DNA from: Mangrovibacterium lignilyticum
Lineage (GTDB): Bacteria > Bacteroidota > Bacteroidia > Bacteroidales > Prolixibacteraceae
DNA: 64,000 nt
Assembly (NCBI RefSeq): GCF_010882175.1
Contig: NZ_WKLH01000002.1
Span: forward strand, 1,054,001 to 1,118,000
Reading direction: 5' to 3'
Below are positions 36,073 through 46,092 of the stretch, piece after piece. The notes beneath the pieces were generated by a model that worked only from the letters and a program-made list of their open reading frames with translations, did not search any database and was not told the origin of the DNA. The translations under genes and the position numbers were made by a program. Position 1 is the first letter of the stretch. The number at the start of each line of letters is the position of its first letter.

Positions 36073-38469
36073 CTAAAAGTTTTGTTTACCTGTTTTCCAA
36101 ACCTTTATAAAGTTGATCGCAGACTGATAATGCACGCGGGTCTTCTCGTCGGCAGACAAGGCTCCTTTTTCGGCATAAGCATTAATTGCATCCATTTTCA
36201 ACTTGAGCTCCTGTAAAATAGTATAGGAGATATTTCCGGTATTTTCGAGATTGATCGTTAGCTGAGTCAGCAAAGCACTTTGTAACATTCGCCTGTAATC
36301 CGAAACAACTTCTTTCTCTTTATTTTCAGGAAATAGTGCCTTTACCATGTAGTCCAGGAACTGAGCATATGATGGCGATTCCGGATCAATTGCGCTACTG
36401 ATCGAATAATCAACGTTTGAAGCCGCTAACTGTCCGATGTGGTTCAAGGCCGGCTCTGCAAACCGCTGGCCATAGTCAAATTCGATTTTATGAATGAAGC
36501 TTGGATTCACCAACCACTCAGGTTCCGACAAAAAATATTTATTGAGAAACTCCATTGCACGTTCCTGCTTCTCGGCAGACACCGACTTGTAGTTAAAGCG
36601 AACCGTTTCTCCACAACTGCAATCTTCCGCGTAAAACCCACCGATCAGTTGCATAACATGACCGATATAGGCCTCGTACTGATCCAGGATATAGAGGTAG
36701 CGGCGGCGAAGCAAGACGTAATCCTCAGTCGTTTGCTCGTTGGTCCAGTCTTCGAGATTCGCCATCAGATATTGAAGGTTCTTCATACCGAGCTCGCTGG
36801 CCTGCACCGGATCGTTGGCACAATCTTCAGCCTGAACACGCGGATCGGTTCTAATTGACTCACTAACATAATGGCGTCCGCCTTTTTTCTGTTCTTCACT
36901 AATCCAACTTTTCAACCGATCCGATTCTTCGGTTACACTAACAGTATCCGGGAAATAACGATATCCCCATTCTATCGCGAACTCATCGTACACCCCTATT
37001 TTAGGCAACAAATTTTCGCTTTCAATGCGATCCTCCGGTTGAGCCACATAGTTAAATCGTTCATAATCCATAATAGACGTTCCCAAGCCGTTACGAATCA
37101 GAAAGTCATTGTTGCGCAAGCTATCTGTCGAAAAGTTGGTACTTCCTAAAAAGTTATGCCGAAGCCCCAACGTATGTCCTATTTCGTGTGTCAAAATTCT
37201 ATTCACCAGCTTGCTAATCATCTCATGCTTCAACGGGTAACTGCGGGCTTCGGGATCAGCTTGACCGCATTGTACGAAATACCACATCTGGGCCAAATCC
37301 ATAACTGAATGAAACATGGCTACATGGGAACAAATTATTTCCCCCGAACGTGGATCAACAACCATCGGTCCGTATGCATTGGGCACCGGTGAAGCTTTAT
37401 AAGAGATGTAGGAATGGCGAGCATCCTCTATCGAGAAATCCGGATCTTCTTCCTTTGTTGGTTCAACGCGTGCATAGATCGCATTCTTAAAGCCTACCTT
37501 TTCGAAAACCTTTTGCCAGGAACCAACTGCTGCTTTAATACCATCAATAACATAGGGTGGCATGTCCCGGTCGATGTAGAAAATAATTGGTTTGGCCGGC
37601 TCAACTAGTTCTCCGCGAACGTATTTTTCTATGTCTTCATCCCTCGGCTCCAAACGCCAACGATTGGCTATATCGAACAATTCGTTATCCGTGTCCCCGT
37701 AAACTTGTCCGCGCAGAGTGGTATTAAAATAGCCAACCCGGCTATCCTCCATCCGAATTTTCATCGGCTTCTCCGGCAACAAAAACCAGGAAGAACCAAC
37801 TTCCCACAATAGTTTAGTGTACGTACTTTTCTCCGGATTTCCGGCGCTGTAACAGCGAACAGAGCGGAAGTTAATGTTCGTAGGGAAACTGTTCACCTTT
37901 TCAGAATAAGATTCCTGCGGTATATATCCGCCCAATTCAAGAGGTTGTTGCGCCGCAGCCAGCGAAAACAATTCACTGTCTGCTAAATAAAAATCTGTAA
38001 TATCGATTAAACTTGAGCTATCGGAACAAGCAACCAAATTAAAAGATTGTATAATCGGATCAATCAGGCTTGAAAAATAAGTCCCATATGCTGCATCTTC
38101 AGCTTCGGTGTAATGGATATCCGGCTGAACTAAAACTACTTTATCCCCTTCCTTTTTAAACCGGACCATAGTGCTATTCATCGAATCGCCTCCATATCCA
38201 AAGCGTTTTCCATTGTTACGATCATTTTGCTGTGCCCCTTTCAAAATCGTAATAGTCGTCAAAATATCGCGTCCCAAAATCCGGTTCGGAATTTCGAGAT
38301 AATGTCGTTCCTTAATTTGGTAATAGTTCACAAATCCGCTGTTAGCGACCTGTGCTCCTTCAACAAATTTTTGAATGTTATCTAGTTTTTCGTCTTCTTT
38401 TTTATCTGTGCTAGAAGCAAAAGACCCCCCTAACAACATGATAAAGAACAATGTCAGTATTATTCTCAT
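36073..38469 (-). CDS. Zinc-dependent metalloprotease (DUF5117/DUF4953 family)
   Basis: A 798-residue secreted metallopeptidase. The signal peptide (1-18, ends SFAS) precedes DUF5118- and DUF5117-type domains and the catalytic domain with H428-E-I-G-H432-T-L-G-L-R-H438, an extended HExxHxxGxxH metzincin-like motif, followed by a Met-turn candidate (SIMDYERFNY). The N-terminal part mirrors the next gene. It probably degrades proteins or large peptides outside the cytoplasm. It lies 79 bases after the lipoprotein gene, across a strong hairpin at 38484-38509. Confidence 0.93.
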   Translation of the reverse strand: MRIILTLFFIMLLGGSFASSTDKKEDEKLDNIQKFVEGAQVANSGFVNYYQIKERHYLEIPNRILGRDILTTITILKGAQQNDRNNGKRFGYGGDSMNSTMVRFKKEGDKVVLVQPDIHYTEAEDAAYGTYFSSLIDPIIQSFNLVACSDSSSLIDITDFYLADSELFSLAAAQQPLELGGYIPQESYSEKVNSFPTNINFRSVRCYSAGNPEKSTYTKLLWEVGSSWFLLPEKPMKIRMEDSRVGYFNTTLRGQVYGDTDNELFDIANRWRLEPRDEDIEKYVRGELVEPAKPIIFYIDRDMPPYVIDGIKAAVGSWQKVFEKVGFKNAIYARVEPTKEEDPDFSIEDARHSYISYKASPVPNAYGPMVVDPRSGEIICSHVAMFHSVMDLAQMWYFVQCGQADPEARSYPLKHEMISKLVNRILTHEIGHTLGLRHNFLGSTNFSTDSLRNNDFLIRNGLGTSIMDYERFNYVAQPEDRIESENLLPKIGVYDEFAIEWGYRYFPDTVSVTEESDRLKSWISEEQKKGGRHYVSESIRTDPRVQAEDCANDPVQASELGMKNLQYLMANLEDWTNEQTTEDYVLLRRRYLYILDQYEAYIGHVMQLIGGFYAEDCSCGETVRFNYKSVSAEKQERAMEFLNKYFLSEPEWLVNPSFIHKIEFDYGQRFAEPALNHIGQLAASNVDYSISSAIDPESPSYAQFLDYMVKALFPENKEKEVVSDYRRMLQSALLTQLTINLENTGNISYTILQELKLKMDAINAYAEKGALSADEKTRVHYQSAINFIKVWKTGKQNF

Positions 38470-38483
38470 AATTGTTTTAATCC

Positions 38484-38509
38484 AGTCCCGGCACCAATGT
38501 GCCGGGACT
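38484..38509 (-). promoter_or_regulatory. Perfect 11-bp hairpin between lipoprotein and metalloprotease genes
   Basis: Arms agtcccggcac / gtgccgggact with a four-base loop. On the minus strand it is followed by GGATTAAAAC, not a U tract, so it probably marks RNA processing or 3' stabilisation of the susCD part rather than complete termination. Confidence 0.6.
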
Positions 38510-38548
38510 ATAGTTACTAAGTTCTGTTTCGAAAAATGTCGTTAAGAC

Positions 38549-39508
38549 CTATTGAGCTCCAACCCTATTACCAACCTCCTGCAAATCGAATCCGTAGTTA
38601 TCGATAAAATAGTTACGCACGATGGTATAGCGTTGTTTGAGTAAACCGTTCGTGTCCTTCAAACTTGTAAAAAGACCTTCCCATGCACCGCTGCCAAAAT
38701 CATAGTCATTTACATAGCTGACCTCACGATTCAAATAATCTTCAGAGCAGACAATCATCATCCGAACAAAATTCTCCCAATCGTTCGTCGCTGATGCCTC
38801 GTAATAGGGTTGAAAAATCCCATAAGCCCATGACGCTGAGTTTGTATATAAACTTTTAGCATTGGTATAGTTAGCCGACGAAATAAATTCATCAGTTGGC
38901 TCCAGCTTATCACGATTAATCATACTCGACAAAAAGGCATTGTTAACAGCACTCGCAAATGCCAGGGTATCGGCAGCTGTCATGTTCTCTACGTCAGCAT
39001 TCGCGTACGATACGCAGATATTTTGATAGTTTGAAATTGCATAGATAGAACTTGCGTCATACGTCCAAGGCCATACCCAGTAATTAATATTGTAATACCT
39101 CACATCATCGCAAAGCAAAATTAGCCGGGGCAGAAACTCCTTTAGAAAATTGTCAGGATACAAACTGAACCAGGCCTTGTCTAATAAATCAAGTTGAGGA
39201 GCAATATAGTCAAGATCCGGCATTGTAACTTCCATACCTGCCCTTCCATTTTGATCATCCGTTGAAGGATAGCCATTTTTCCAGGCTGTAGGCGTCCAAT
39301 AGGCATCTTTCTCCGTGAAATCATAAAGCAGGTAGCTCTTGAACCTGTTGAAATAGTTCACAATTGTTGTATCGAAATCGTGGCTTCCCTGGGGTACGGT
39401 GTAACCAACAGGAATACCGGAAGGTTCCAACTCCCCTTCTTCTTTGCTACATGCCGATAACAGCATTATTCCCAATGCCATTAGGAAATATATTTGTTTT
39501 AATTTCAT
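38549..39508 (-). CDS. Lipoprotein resembling zinc-binding metallopeptidase family Mx1, zinc motif absent
   Basis: A 319-residue lipoprotein. I start it at ATG 39508, which gives a signal ending LLSAC (Cys20); the longer in-frame start would put 22 non-hydrophobic residues in front. Its position after SusD and its layout (a PxLDYIAPQLDLLDKAW-like region, PRLILLCDD, an EFIS-x-NY segment and a C-terminal IVRNYFIDNYGFDL) match the putative zinc-binding metallopeptidases often found there. Where those have a HExxH helix, this has FLSSMINRD at 192-200, and the usual third ligand (Glu in a DFVE-type motif) appears as NFVR. So it is likely a non-catalytic homologue. The family assignment is from memory. 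Confidence 0.6.
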   Translation of the reverse strand: MKLKQIYFLMALGIMLLSACSKEEGELEPSGIPVGYTVPQGSHDFDTTIVNYFNRFKSYLLYDFTEKDAYWTPTAWKNGYPSTDDQNGRAGMEVTMPDLDYIAPQLDLLDKAWFSLYPDNFLKEFLPRLILLCDDVRYYNINYWVWPWTYDASSIYAISNYQNICVSYANADVENMTAADTLAFASAVNNAFLSSMINRDKLEPTDEFISSANYTNAKSLYTNSASWAYGIFQPYYEASATNDWENFVRMMIVCSEDYLNREVSYVNDYDFGSGAWEGLFTSLKDTNGLLKQRYTIVRNYFIDNYGFDLQEVGNRVGAQ

Positions 39509-39536
39509 TCTTTTTTGTTTTAAATGTTCAAACTCG

Positions 39537-41024
39537 TTAACGTGGATTCTGCTCCAAATTTGTATTTCTGTCAATTACGCTGTTCGGAATTGGCAGTGCA
39601 TAAAGCGGATCACCCGATTCCAACGTGTAGTCGGTAGACAGCCCGGCAACATCTTCAAACGTATGCGTCACCGACAAATTCAAACGTTTGATATCAAACC
39701 AACGGAAACTACATTCCATTGAGAGTTCACGACGTCTTTCCTGTAAACAAAAATCTAATAATTCATCAGCATCTGTAATCGACACTTCCTGGTAGGTTCC
39801 TTCTGCGTAACGATTTTCGCGCAGGTAATTCAGATCGGCAATCGCGTTTGTGCAATATTCCGAATTGCCTCCTGCTTTATACAAGCGCGCATAAGCTTCG
39901 GCCCGGTTTAAATACATCTCCGCATTTCGTACGCCCCAATCACCATACTTCGTTTGATAAAAGGATGAGACTTTGGCAGTGCCGATAGTTGTTACCTCAC
40001 CATACATATCCTCTGTAAAGAAATACGAATCGTAGCGCAGGTCATTTTCATCGTATAAACTGAGAAGCTTGGGTGAAATCGTATACGGCGGAACATCTCC
40101 CCAATATAGATTCAATTCGTTGATGAAATAATTTTCATCATTGTAACTAGGCAGACCATAACACCAAATTGGTTCCACGCTCACCTCGGTGTCCCAGATT
40201 CCTACCTGCAGAAATTGCGAGGAGAAAGAACTAAGAGAAGTCAGTGTCGGTCTTTCGGCCAATACCTTATCGGCATAATCGATAACTTTTTGCCAATCCT
40301 CATCACGTCCCAGATACAGGTACAAACGACTTAGCAAGGCATCTGCAGCCAAATAGCTTACCCGAAATACTGAATTATTGCTATAATACTCTTTCAACAA
40401 AGCTTCAGCCTCCGTCAAATCGCTCTCAATCTGTGCATAAGTACTCTTCAAAGTTGCACGTACCGGAAGATCATCAGACACGTCCATGGTCAACATAAGA
40501 GGTACGCCTAAGGCTACGTTCGGATCAACACCTTCTGCACTATACATCTGGCAGTAAATTAGCGCTAAGCGCAAATAGTAATATCCGCGTAAAAGCAAAG
40601 CCTGTCCTTTTACGGCCATCTTATCATCGTCTGAACCGGTCACTTTATCCAGGTAATCCAGCGTAACATTACAGCCCATAATCTTTTCGTAGTAGTTTTT
40701 CCACGAATTAGCGTCGTCCACAACCGCATAGCCACCATCAAACATCACCGGATCGAATTTAAAAATCCCCATCCCGTATTTATATTGGTTGGTGTAATGA
40801 TCGTTTGTTAACCCGTTACTTTTGACATCATCGGTCAATAAATTCAAGTAAACGTCTGTACTTAATTTATAGGGATATGCTTCGGCATACATCGTTGAGG
40901 TTAAATCTTCTAACGATGAAGGAATGATTTCATCCTGGCTGGTTTCTTTCAAAAAATCACAGGAACACATCGCTAGCAAGCAAACTAAACCGGATGTCTT
41001 TATGATTGTATTTACTAATTTCAT
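39537..41024 (-). CDS. SusD/RagB-family lipoprotein of the peptidase locus
   Basis: A 495-residue outer-membrane lipoprotein. The signal peptide ends CSC (Cys22 is the lipidated residue), followed by DFLKETSQDEI. The SusD signatures are QALLLRGYYYLRLALIYCQM in the helical core, and NAEMYLNRAEAYARLYKAGG plus SMECSFRWFDIKRLNL near the end. It is 11 bases after SusC and 28 before the peptidase-like lipoprotein. With three peptidase-type genes downstream, the likely cargo is peptide rather than glycan, as in RagAB of Porphyromonas. Confidence 0.94.
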   Translation of the reverse strand: MKLVNTIIKTSGLVCLLAMCSCDFLKETSQDEIIPSSLEDLTSTMYAEAYPYKLSTDVYLNLLTDDVKSNGLTNDHYTNQYKYGMGIFKFDPVMFDGGYAVVDDANSWKNYYEKIMGCNVTLDYLDKVTGSDDDKMAVKGQALLLRGYYYLRLALIYCQMYSAEGVDPNVALGVPLMLTMDVSDDLPVRATLKSTYAQIESDLTEAEALLKEYYSNNSVFRVSYLAADALLSRLYLYLGRDEDWQKVIDYADKVLAERPTLTSLSSFSSQFLQVGIWDTEVSVEPIWCYGLPSYNDENYFINELNLYWGDVPPYTISPKLLSLYDENDLRYDSYFFTEDMYGEVTTIGTAKVSSFYQTKYGDWGVRNAEMYLNRAEAYARLYKAGGNSEYCTNAIADLNYLRENRYAEGTYQEVSITDADELLDFCLQERRRELSMECSFRWFDIKRLNLSVTHTFEDVAGLSTDYTLESGDPLYALPIPNSVIDRNTNLEQNPR

Positions 41025-41035
41025 TTTCTTTTCAA

Positions 41036-44000
41036 TTAAAAGTTGACATTCAAATTAAGTGAATAAGAACGGGTGCGCGGTTGGTTGCCTGTAGCAACTT
41101 CCGGGTCACGACCGTGAAAGTCCTTGCTAACAATCGAAAAAACATTCGATACCCCAAGTCCCAGGCTGACAGCCTTGCAATTCAATTTATTACACAGTTT
41201 TTCTGATAAATTATAGCTCAGGCTCAGGTAATTCACTCTCAACGATGAAGCATTTACAACCCGATCAGTGCTGTAAGTATACATATCATATAGAAAAGCG
41301 TATTGATCGTTCGTACCTGGTAACTCTACCGCGTTATTGTAAACGTACTGATCAGGCAAACCAGGAAGTGACGCATTTGTGTTTGAAGGTGTCCACCTCT
41401 CATTCAACTCAGCCGACAAATTCTCATACTCTGTTGGCATGGTTGAAGACTGGTACGGTGGATTCAAGAATTTCTTTCCTCCTAATTGAAGGTACATACT
41501 AGCACTGAGCGAAAGCTGTTTATAACGAAAGCTATTGGAAATGGAACCGTTAAAATCTGCGTCAGCTTTCCCTGCGTATACCATATAAGCCGTTGGGTCT
41601 TTATCCGGATCCACACCGTCTTTCACCGAGAGATCAATAATCGGGTAACCGGTTTCCGGATCTACACCATCGTACTTAAATGCCCAGAATGAGCCTGAAG
41701 CATATCCTTTTTTGTAGAGTGCTCCTGCTACAGCAGTACGCCAGGTGATAGCGCTTTCAGTACCAACTTTTGTCACCTCATTCTTGTTCTTCGATGTACT
41801 GAAGTTCAGACTCCAAACAAAATTCTTCGTACGAACCGGCGAAAATCCAACGGTCAATTCCGTACCGAAGTTATTCATACTCGCCCCGTTAACCGGCATC
41901 GTCTCTACGCCATACGCGTAGGGTATGTCCAGATTGGAAATCATATCTTTACCGATTTTCCGATAATAGTTCGCAGATACATACACTCTGTTCTGGAATA
42001 AACTCAGATCAACACCTGAGTTCATAGACCAGGTCTGTTCCCAGCGCAAGTCTTTATATGGTAAATTCTTAATGTTCAATAAGAATTCTCCTGTATTCAC
42101 ATCATAAACCTGGTTACTGGCCGATCCTACACCTGTACCCGGAATGGAAACAATTAAACTCGGACTAGAACTAGCAGACATACTCCGTTGGTAGCCGAAT
42201 GATGTCCGGATACTTAAGTCAGATAGCCAAGCAGAGCTTTCCAACCATTTCTCTCTACTGGCATTCCAACGCAAACCACCTGCCCAAACCGGGTTAAATT
42301 TCTCGTTCGGGTACTGCCCAAATCGATTCGACGCATCTCCACGAGCACTAAAATTCACCACATAACGACCATCGTAGGCATAATTCAAGGTTAGGTAATA
42401 CCCCACATTATTAGTCAACCGATCTCTAATACTGTTCGTATTCGCCTCCAACAAATAATTTGCGTAAGAAAAGCCGTAGGATGTAAGGGTTGTGGGCAAG
42501 ACTGCAAATGACTTTCCACGATCACGCAGGTAGCCATATACCGTTGACGAATAACCATCATACTTTACACTTTGCATTTCGAAACCAAGCAGGGCTGTCA
42601 AAGCGTGCTTTTTCGCAATTAAGCTATTATAAGATAAATTAGTTCTAAAATTCCAACTTGCCGAGCGGTTTGTATCTTCATTTAAAATTCCGCCCACCGG
42701 CAAGTGCGACGAAGAATATCCTCCTTCGGTTGCTGTTGATTCCCCATACTCATACCCCCGAAGATCCGTCATGGCATTAGTCCGCTCCGTTGCATAAGAC
42801 TGACCTTCCGTTGAAGACATGTTATAACTTCCCAGCACATTAATTCTCAAACTTCTGGAAATATTATAATTCACATTCAAGTTGGTATTGACCGTTTGCA
42901 TGTTATTCGCGTTACCCGACTGGTCACGTTCATTGATGAAGTTATACAAGTAACCGTTGTCTTTTGAATAATAATACAAATCGCCATTGTCGTCGAAAGC
43001 CGGAATTGCGCGATTGATTTTTGTCGCATAAGAGTATGGACTGACGTCATAAAAACCATCAGTTTTTGTTTTGCTCCCGCTAATCGTGAATCCAACATTC
43101 AATTTATCTGTCACCTGGCTTGTAAGTCGAATCGAACCATTCAGATCCTGAGTGTCATTCCCTATAGCAGTACCATTACGGCCGGCAAAGCCCAAAGACG
43201 AATAAACTCGAAGTCGCGAATTTCCTCCGGATACACCAATGGTATGGGATTGACTGAACGGGTTTCGAAACAAGATGTTAAACCAATCCGTATTTGTTGA
43301 TTCCAGCTTAGCGACTTGAGCATTAAACTCTTCGTAAGTCGTCTTCTTATCGAAATAATCATTTAACGCTCCGGCAAAACCGAGCTTTACATCCGACCAA
43401 TCTGCAACAAGACCTCGTTCGAAAATCTCGCGTGAAACGCCAACCCGATCCCTGGAATTCATCAATTCCAGTTTATTGTAGGTTACTTTTTCTGCGATAT
43501 TCATCCCCATCGAGTAGGATACAGTCAAAGGACCAACCTCTCCCTGCTTCGTGCGAACAACAATAACGCCGTTCGCTGCACGAACCCCGTAAATAGCCGT
43601 TGCCGACGCATCTTTTAAAACAGTAATATCTTCAATACTATTTGGATTCAACCAGGAAATCGCGTTCCCAACGTAGTTCCGGATATAATCATAGTTATCC
43701 TGGTTAATACCGCCTTGAGCGTCGAGTGTCTGAGATGAAAACGGAAGGGGGTCTTCCTGGATAATTCCATCCACGACCCAAATGGGTTCCTGATTACCAA
43801 TAAAAGTTGAAGTACCGCGAACACGCGTTTTCTGTCTCGTCCCTACTTCTCCGCTAACATTTGTAATTGCTACTCCGGGAAGTTTACCCTGCAGAGCCTG
43901 TTCAATCGAATTGATCGTGTTTAGGTTCAAATCTTCTCTTTTTACCTTACTGACAGCACCAGCGACACGACTCTCATCAATCGTCTGATAACCAGTAACC

Positions 44001-44641
44001 ACAACATCTTCAACAAGGTGATTATCACGCTCCATTCGAACTTTCACCGGGTTTATCCCATTGTAAACCACCTTTTTTGTTTTAAGTCCGATAAACGAAA
44101 ACAACAGCGTAATTGTGTCACGATTACTGGTTAACAGCGAAAAATTTCCCTGGCTATCGGTTGTAACACCAATTCGGGTTTCTTTTACAACTACCGTAGC
44201 TCCGGGCAAAGGCGAACGTTCTTCATCCAGTACATTTCCCTTAATTTCAATTTTGCCATACTCATCCCCACTTACTTCCTTCACAACCGGTTTAATCAGA
44301 ATATAGCTATCCATCACTTCGAAAACTAAACCGGTTCCTTTTAAAACTAAGTTGAGTACACTTCCAACTTCTGCATCTTTTAAATTTACAGTTACTTTCT
44401 TCGAAACATCAAGTTTTTCACTGCTATACATGATGATGATTCCGCTCTGACGCTGCACTTCGTTTAAAACTTCCTTTAACGGCTCATCCTTAAAATTCAC
44501 CGTCACCTTTTTCTGCAGATCTGTCAGCGACAGCGCATTTGCTTGATCAAAACACAGAAGGGTAAGGAAGGTCAGGATAATTAACCTTCCACTCAGCCAC
44601 CTATCGGGCTGCACATACCTTTTCCATAGAAATTTTTTCAT
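41036..44641 (-). CDS. SusC/RagA TonB-linked outer membrane transporter of the peptidase locus
   Basis: A 1201-residue TonB-dependent transporter. Signal peptide to about 36 (ends ANALS), STN domain about 45-116, carboxypeptidase-regulatory domain about 132-205 (LPGATVVVKETRIGV), plug about 213-360 (VVTGYQTIDESRVAGA, EPIWVVDGIIQED), barrel to the C-terminal NVNF. The STN domain again pairs with the FecR/ECF genes upstream. By association with secreted peptidases I infer peptide import. A hairpin lies between FecR and this gene. Confidence 0.95.
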   Translation of the reverse strand: MKKFLWKRYVQPDRWLSGRLIILTFLTLLCFDQANALSLTDLQKKVTVNFKDEPLKEVLNEVQRQSGIIIMYSSEKLDVSKKVTVNLKDAEVGSVLNLVLKGTGLVFEVMDSYILIKPVVKEVSGDEYGKIEIKGNVLDEERSPLPGATVVVKETRIGVTTDSQGNFSLLTSNRDTITLLFSFIGLKTKKVVYNGINPVKVRMERDNHLVEDVVVTGYQTIDESRVAGAVSKVKREDLNLNTINSIEQALQGKLPGVAITNVSGEVGTRQKTRVRGTSTFIGNQEPIWVVDGIIQEDPLPFSSQTLDAQGGINQDNYDYIRNYVGNAISWLNPNSIEDITVLKDASATAIYGVRAANGVIVVRTKQGEVGPLTVSYSMGMNIAEKVTYNKLELMNSRDRVGVSREIFERGLVADWSDVKLGFAGALNDYFDKKTTYEEFNAQVAKLESTNTDWFNILFRNPFSQSHTIGVSGGNSRLRVYSSLGFAGRNGTAIGNDTQDLNGSIRLTSQVTDKLNVGFTISGSKTKTDGFYDVSPYSYATKINRAIPAFDDNGDLYYYSKDNGYLYNFINERDQSGNANNMQTVNTNLNVNYNISRSLRINVLGSYNMSSTEGQSYATERTNAMTDLRGYEYGESTATEGGYSSSHLPVGGILNEDTNRSASWNFRTNLSYNSLIAKKHALTALLGFEMQSVKYDGYSSTVYGYLRDRGKSFAVLPTTLTSYGFSYANYLLEANTNSIRDRLTNNVGYYLTLNYAYDGRYVVNFSARGDASNRFGQYPNEKFNPVWAGGLRWNASREKWLESSAWLSDLSIRTSFGYQRSMSASSSPSLIVSIPGTGVGSASNQVYDVNTGEFLLNIKNLPYKDLRWEQTWSMNSGVDLSLFQNRVYVSANYYRKIGKDMISNLDIPYAYGVETMPVNGASMNNFGTELTVGFSPVRTKNFVWSLNFSTSKNKNEVTKVGTESAITWRTAVAGALYKKGYASGSFWAFKYDGVDPETGYPIIDLSVKDGVDPDKDPTAYMVYAGKADADFNGSISNSFRYKQLSLSASMYLQLGGKKFLNPPYQSSTMPTEYENLSAELNERWTPSNTNASLPGLPDQYVYNNAVELPGTNDQYAFLYDMYTYSTDRVVNASSLRVNYLSLSYNLSEKLCNKLNCKAVSLGLGVSNVFSIVSKDFHGRDPEVATGNQPRTRSYSLNLNVNF

Positions 44642-44694
44642 ACATTTGAGAATTAAACATTTTAACTAGGGAGCTATCCCTTTTTATTAACTCG

Positions 44695-44727
44695 AAGCAG
44701 ACAGGTATTGCAACTACTTGTCTGCTT
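44695..44727 (-). promoter_or_regulatory. Hairpin between fecR and susC of the peptidase locus
   Basis: Twelve-base arms aagcagacaggt (44695-44706) / acttgtctgctt (44716-44727) with one mismatch, beginning immediately after the FecR stop codon. It shares the outer sequence tcgaagcag with the hairpin at 16115-16146 and occupies the same place in its operon. Confidence 0.55.
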
Positions 44728-45897
44728 TTATTTTTTGTCGATAATAATCCGATCGCCTTTAATTGAGAACGATACGTCGTTAACCATTCCAATCAGGCTG
44801 AAAATCTTTTGCAAGTCGTCCCCCTTCTTCACGCCGCCTGTAAACAAACGCTCTTTGAGTGCTTGATCTTTAAATTCATAATCGAAATTGTACCAGCGGG
44901 TCAGTCGGGTCATCAACTCTTGCAGCGTAATGTCGTCGAAATACATGATGCCCTCTTTCCATGAAGTGTACAAATACGTATCCACCTGTTCCACCCCGCT
45001 TTGGCCTTGTTCTCCGGTCTCCCGGTAGAACTGAAATCCCGGCTTCAACCTTACTTTTTCGCTTGCTATGCTAAGCTCAACCGAACCTTCAACCAGGGTA
45101 ACCGACTGACGCACATCTCCGTCATAAGCTTTGACATTGAATTGGGTCCCCAAAACCTGGGTTCTCATACCGCCCGAATGAACAATGAACGGCTTAGCGG
45201 GATTGTGTTCCACATCGAAATAGGCTTCTCCTTCGAGCCAAACCTCCCGCAATGAATCGCTAAAGTGTGTCGGATATGTAATGGACGATTCCGAGTTCAA
45301 AGTCACAGTGGTACCATCAACTAAAGTCAGCACATAATGTCCTCCTTTGGGAATAATTAATTCATGAATAACAGAAGCTACCTGGCTTTTTGCATTCAAC
45401 GAGTCGTGATAGAAAATACCAGACAAATCTTTGTAAACAGATTCGCCATCGACGTCCAAATCACCACGAACGGAATCAGCAAGAGCAAGCTCCTCACCCG
45501 AAGGCAAGACCAAACGAACCGACTCAGTCGAAACAGCATGCATGTTCAACTCGGCCCATTGATTATCTGTATTGCCCCGAAATTGCTCCATACCCAAATA
45601 GACACCTACCATTATGGCGACCGATGCCGCAACCGAAACGGCAGTTAAAAGCAGTCTACGTTTTTTCCGGGCATTTACCCGAGTCGAAATTTCCGCCCAG
45701 GCAGTGGTTGTTCTCTTCCCTGTTTTCAGACCTGCCAAACTTCCGCTCAACCACAACTCCTGCATTTCGCGGTAAACAGTCCTGTTTTCCTCCGATTTGC
45801 CGAGCCACTGTCGCAGCTGTTCATTTTCCCCGAAGTCGAGTCCTTCGGTTAATTCTTTCATTAATAAATCGAAAATATGATCGGGAAACTCTGTCAT
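44728..45897 (-). CDS. FecR-family anti-sigma factor
   Basis: A 389-residue inner-membrane anti-sigma regulator. I choose ATG 45897 (MTEFPDHIFDLLMKEL), because the in-frame extension upstream is hydrophobic, atypical for the cytosolic N-terminus of this family. A cytosolic segment runs to about 78, the membrane helix is about 81-100, the FecR domain about 190-285 (VDGTTVTLNSESSITYP, TQVLGTQFNVKAY) and the DUF4974 C-terminus about 315-387. It is separated from the sigma gene by 195 bases, enough for its own promoter. Confidence 0.93.
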   Translation of the reverse strand: MTEFPDHIFDLLMKELTEGLDFGENEQLRQWLGKSEENRTVYREMQELWLSGSLAGLKTGKRTTTAWAEISTRVNARKKRRLLLTAVSVAASVAIMVGVYLGMEQFRGNTDNQWAELNMHAVSTESVRLVLPSGEELALADSVRGDLDVDGESVYKDLSGIFYHDSLNAKSQVASVIHELIIPKGGHYVLTLVDGTTVTLNSESSITYPTHFSDSLREVWLEGEAYFDVEHNPAKPFIVHSGGMRTQVLGTQFNVKAYDGDVRQSVTLVEGSVELSIASEKVRLKPGFQFYRETGEQGQSGVEQVDTYLYTSWKEGIMYFDDITLQELMTRLTRWYNFDYEFKDQALKERLFTGGVKKGDDLQKIFSLIGMVNDVSFSIKGDRIIIDKK

Positions 45898-46092
45898 TTT
45901 GATTGCCTTTTCTATAAAGACTACCAAAACGACAAAACGGGTAGGTACTTTTTGAAAAAAAATCAAAAAATATTATCTCTGGGTATCTTTTAAGCTTGCC
46001 AAACTACTTTTACGCGAATGTAACACGCATGCCATACCGGGGGCGAACGTCTTGATTAAAATGAAGTTGATAATGAATCGACGAAACTGAAA

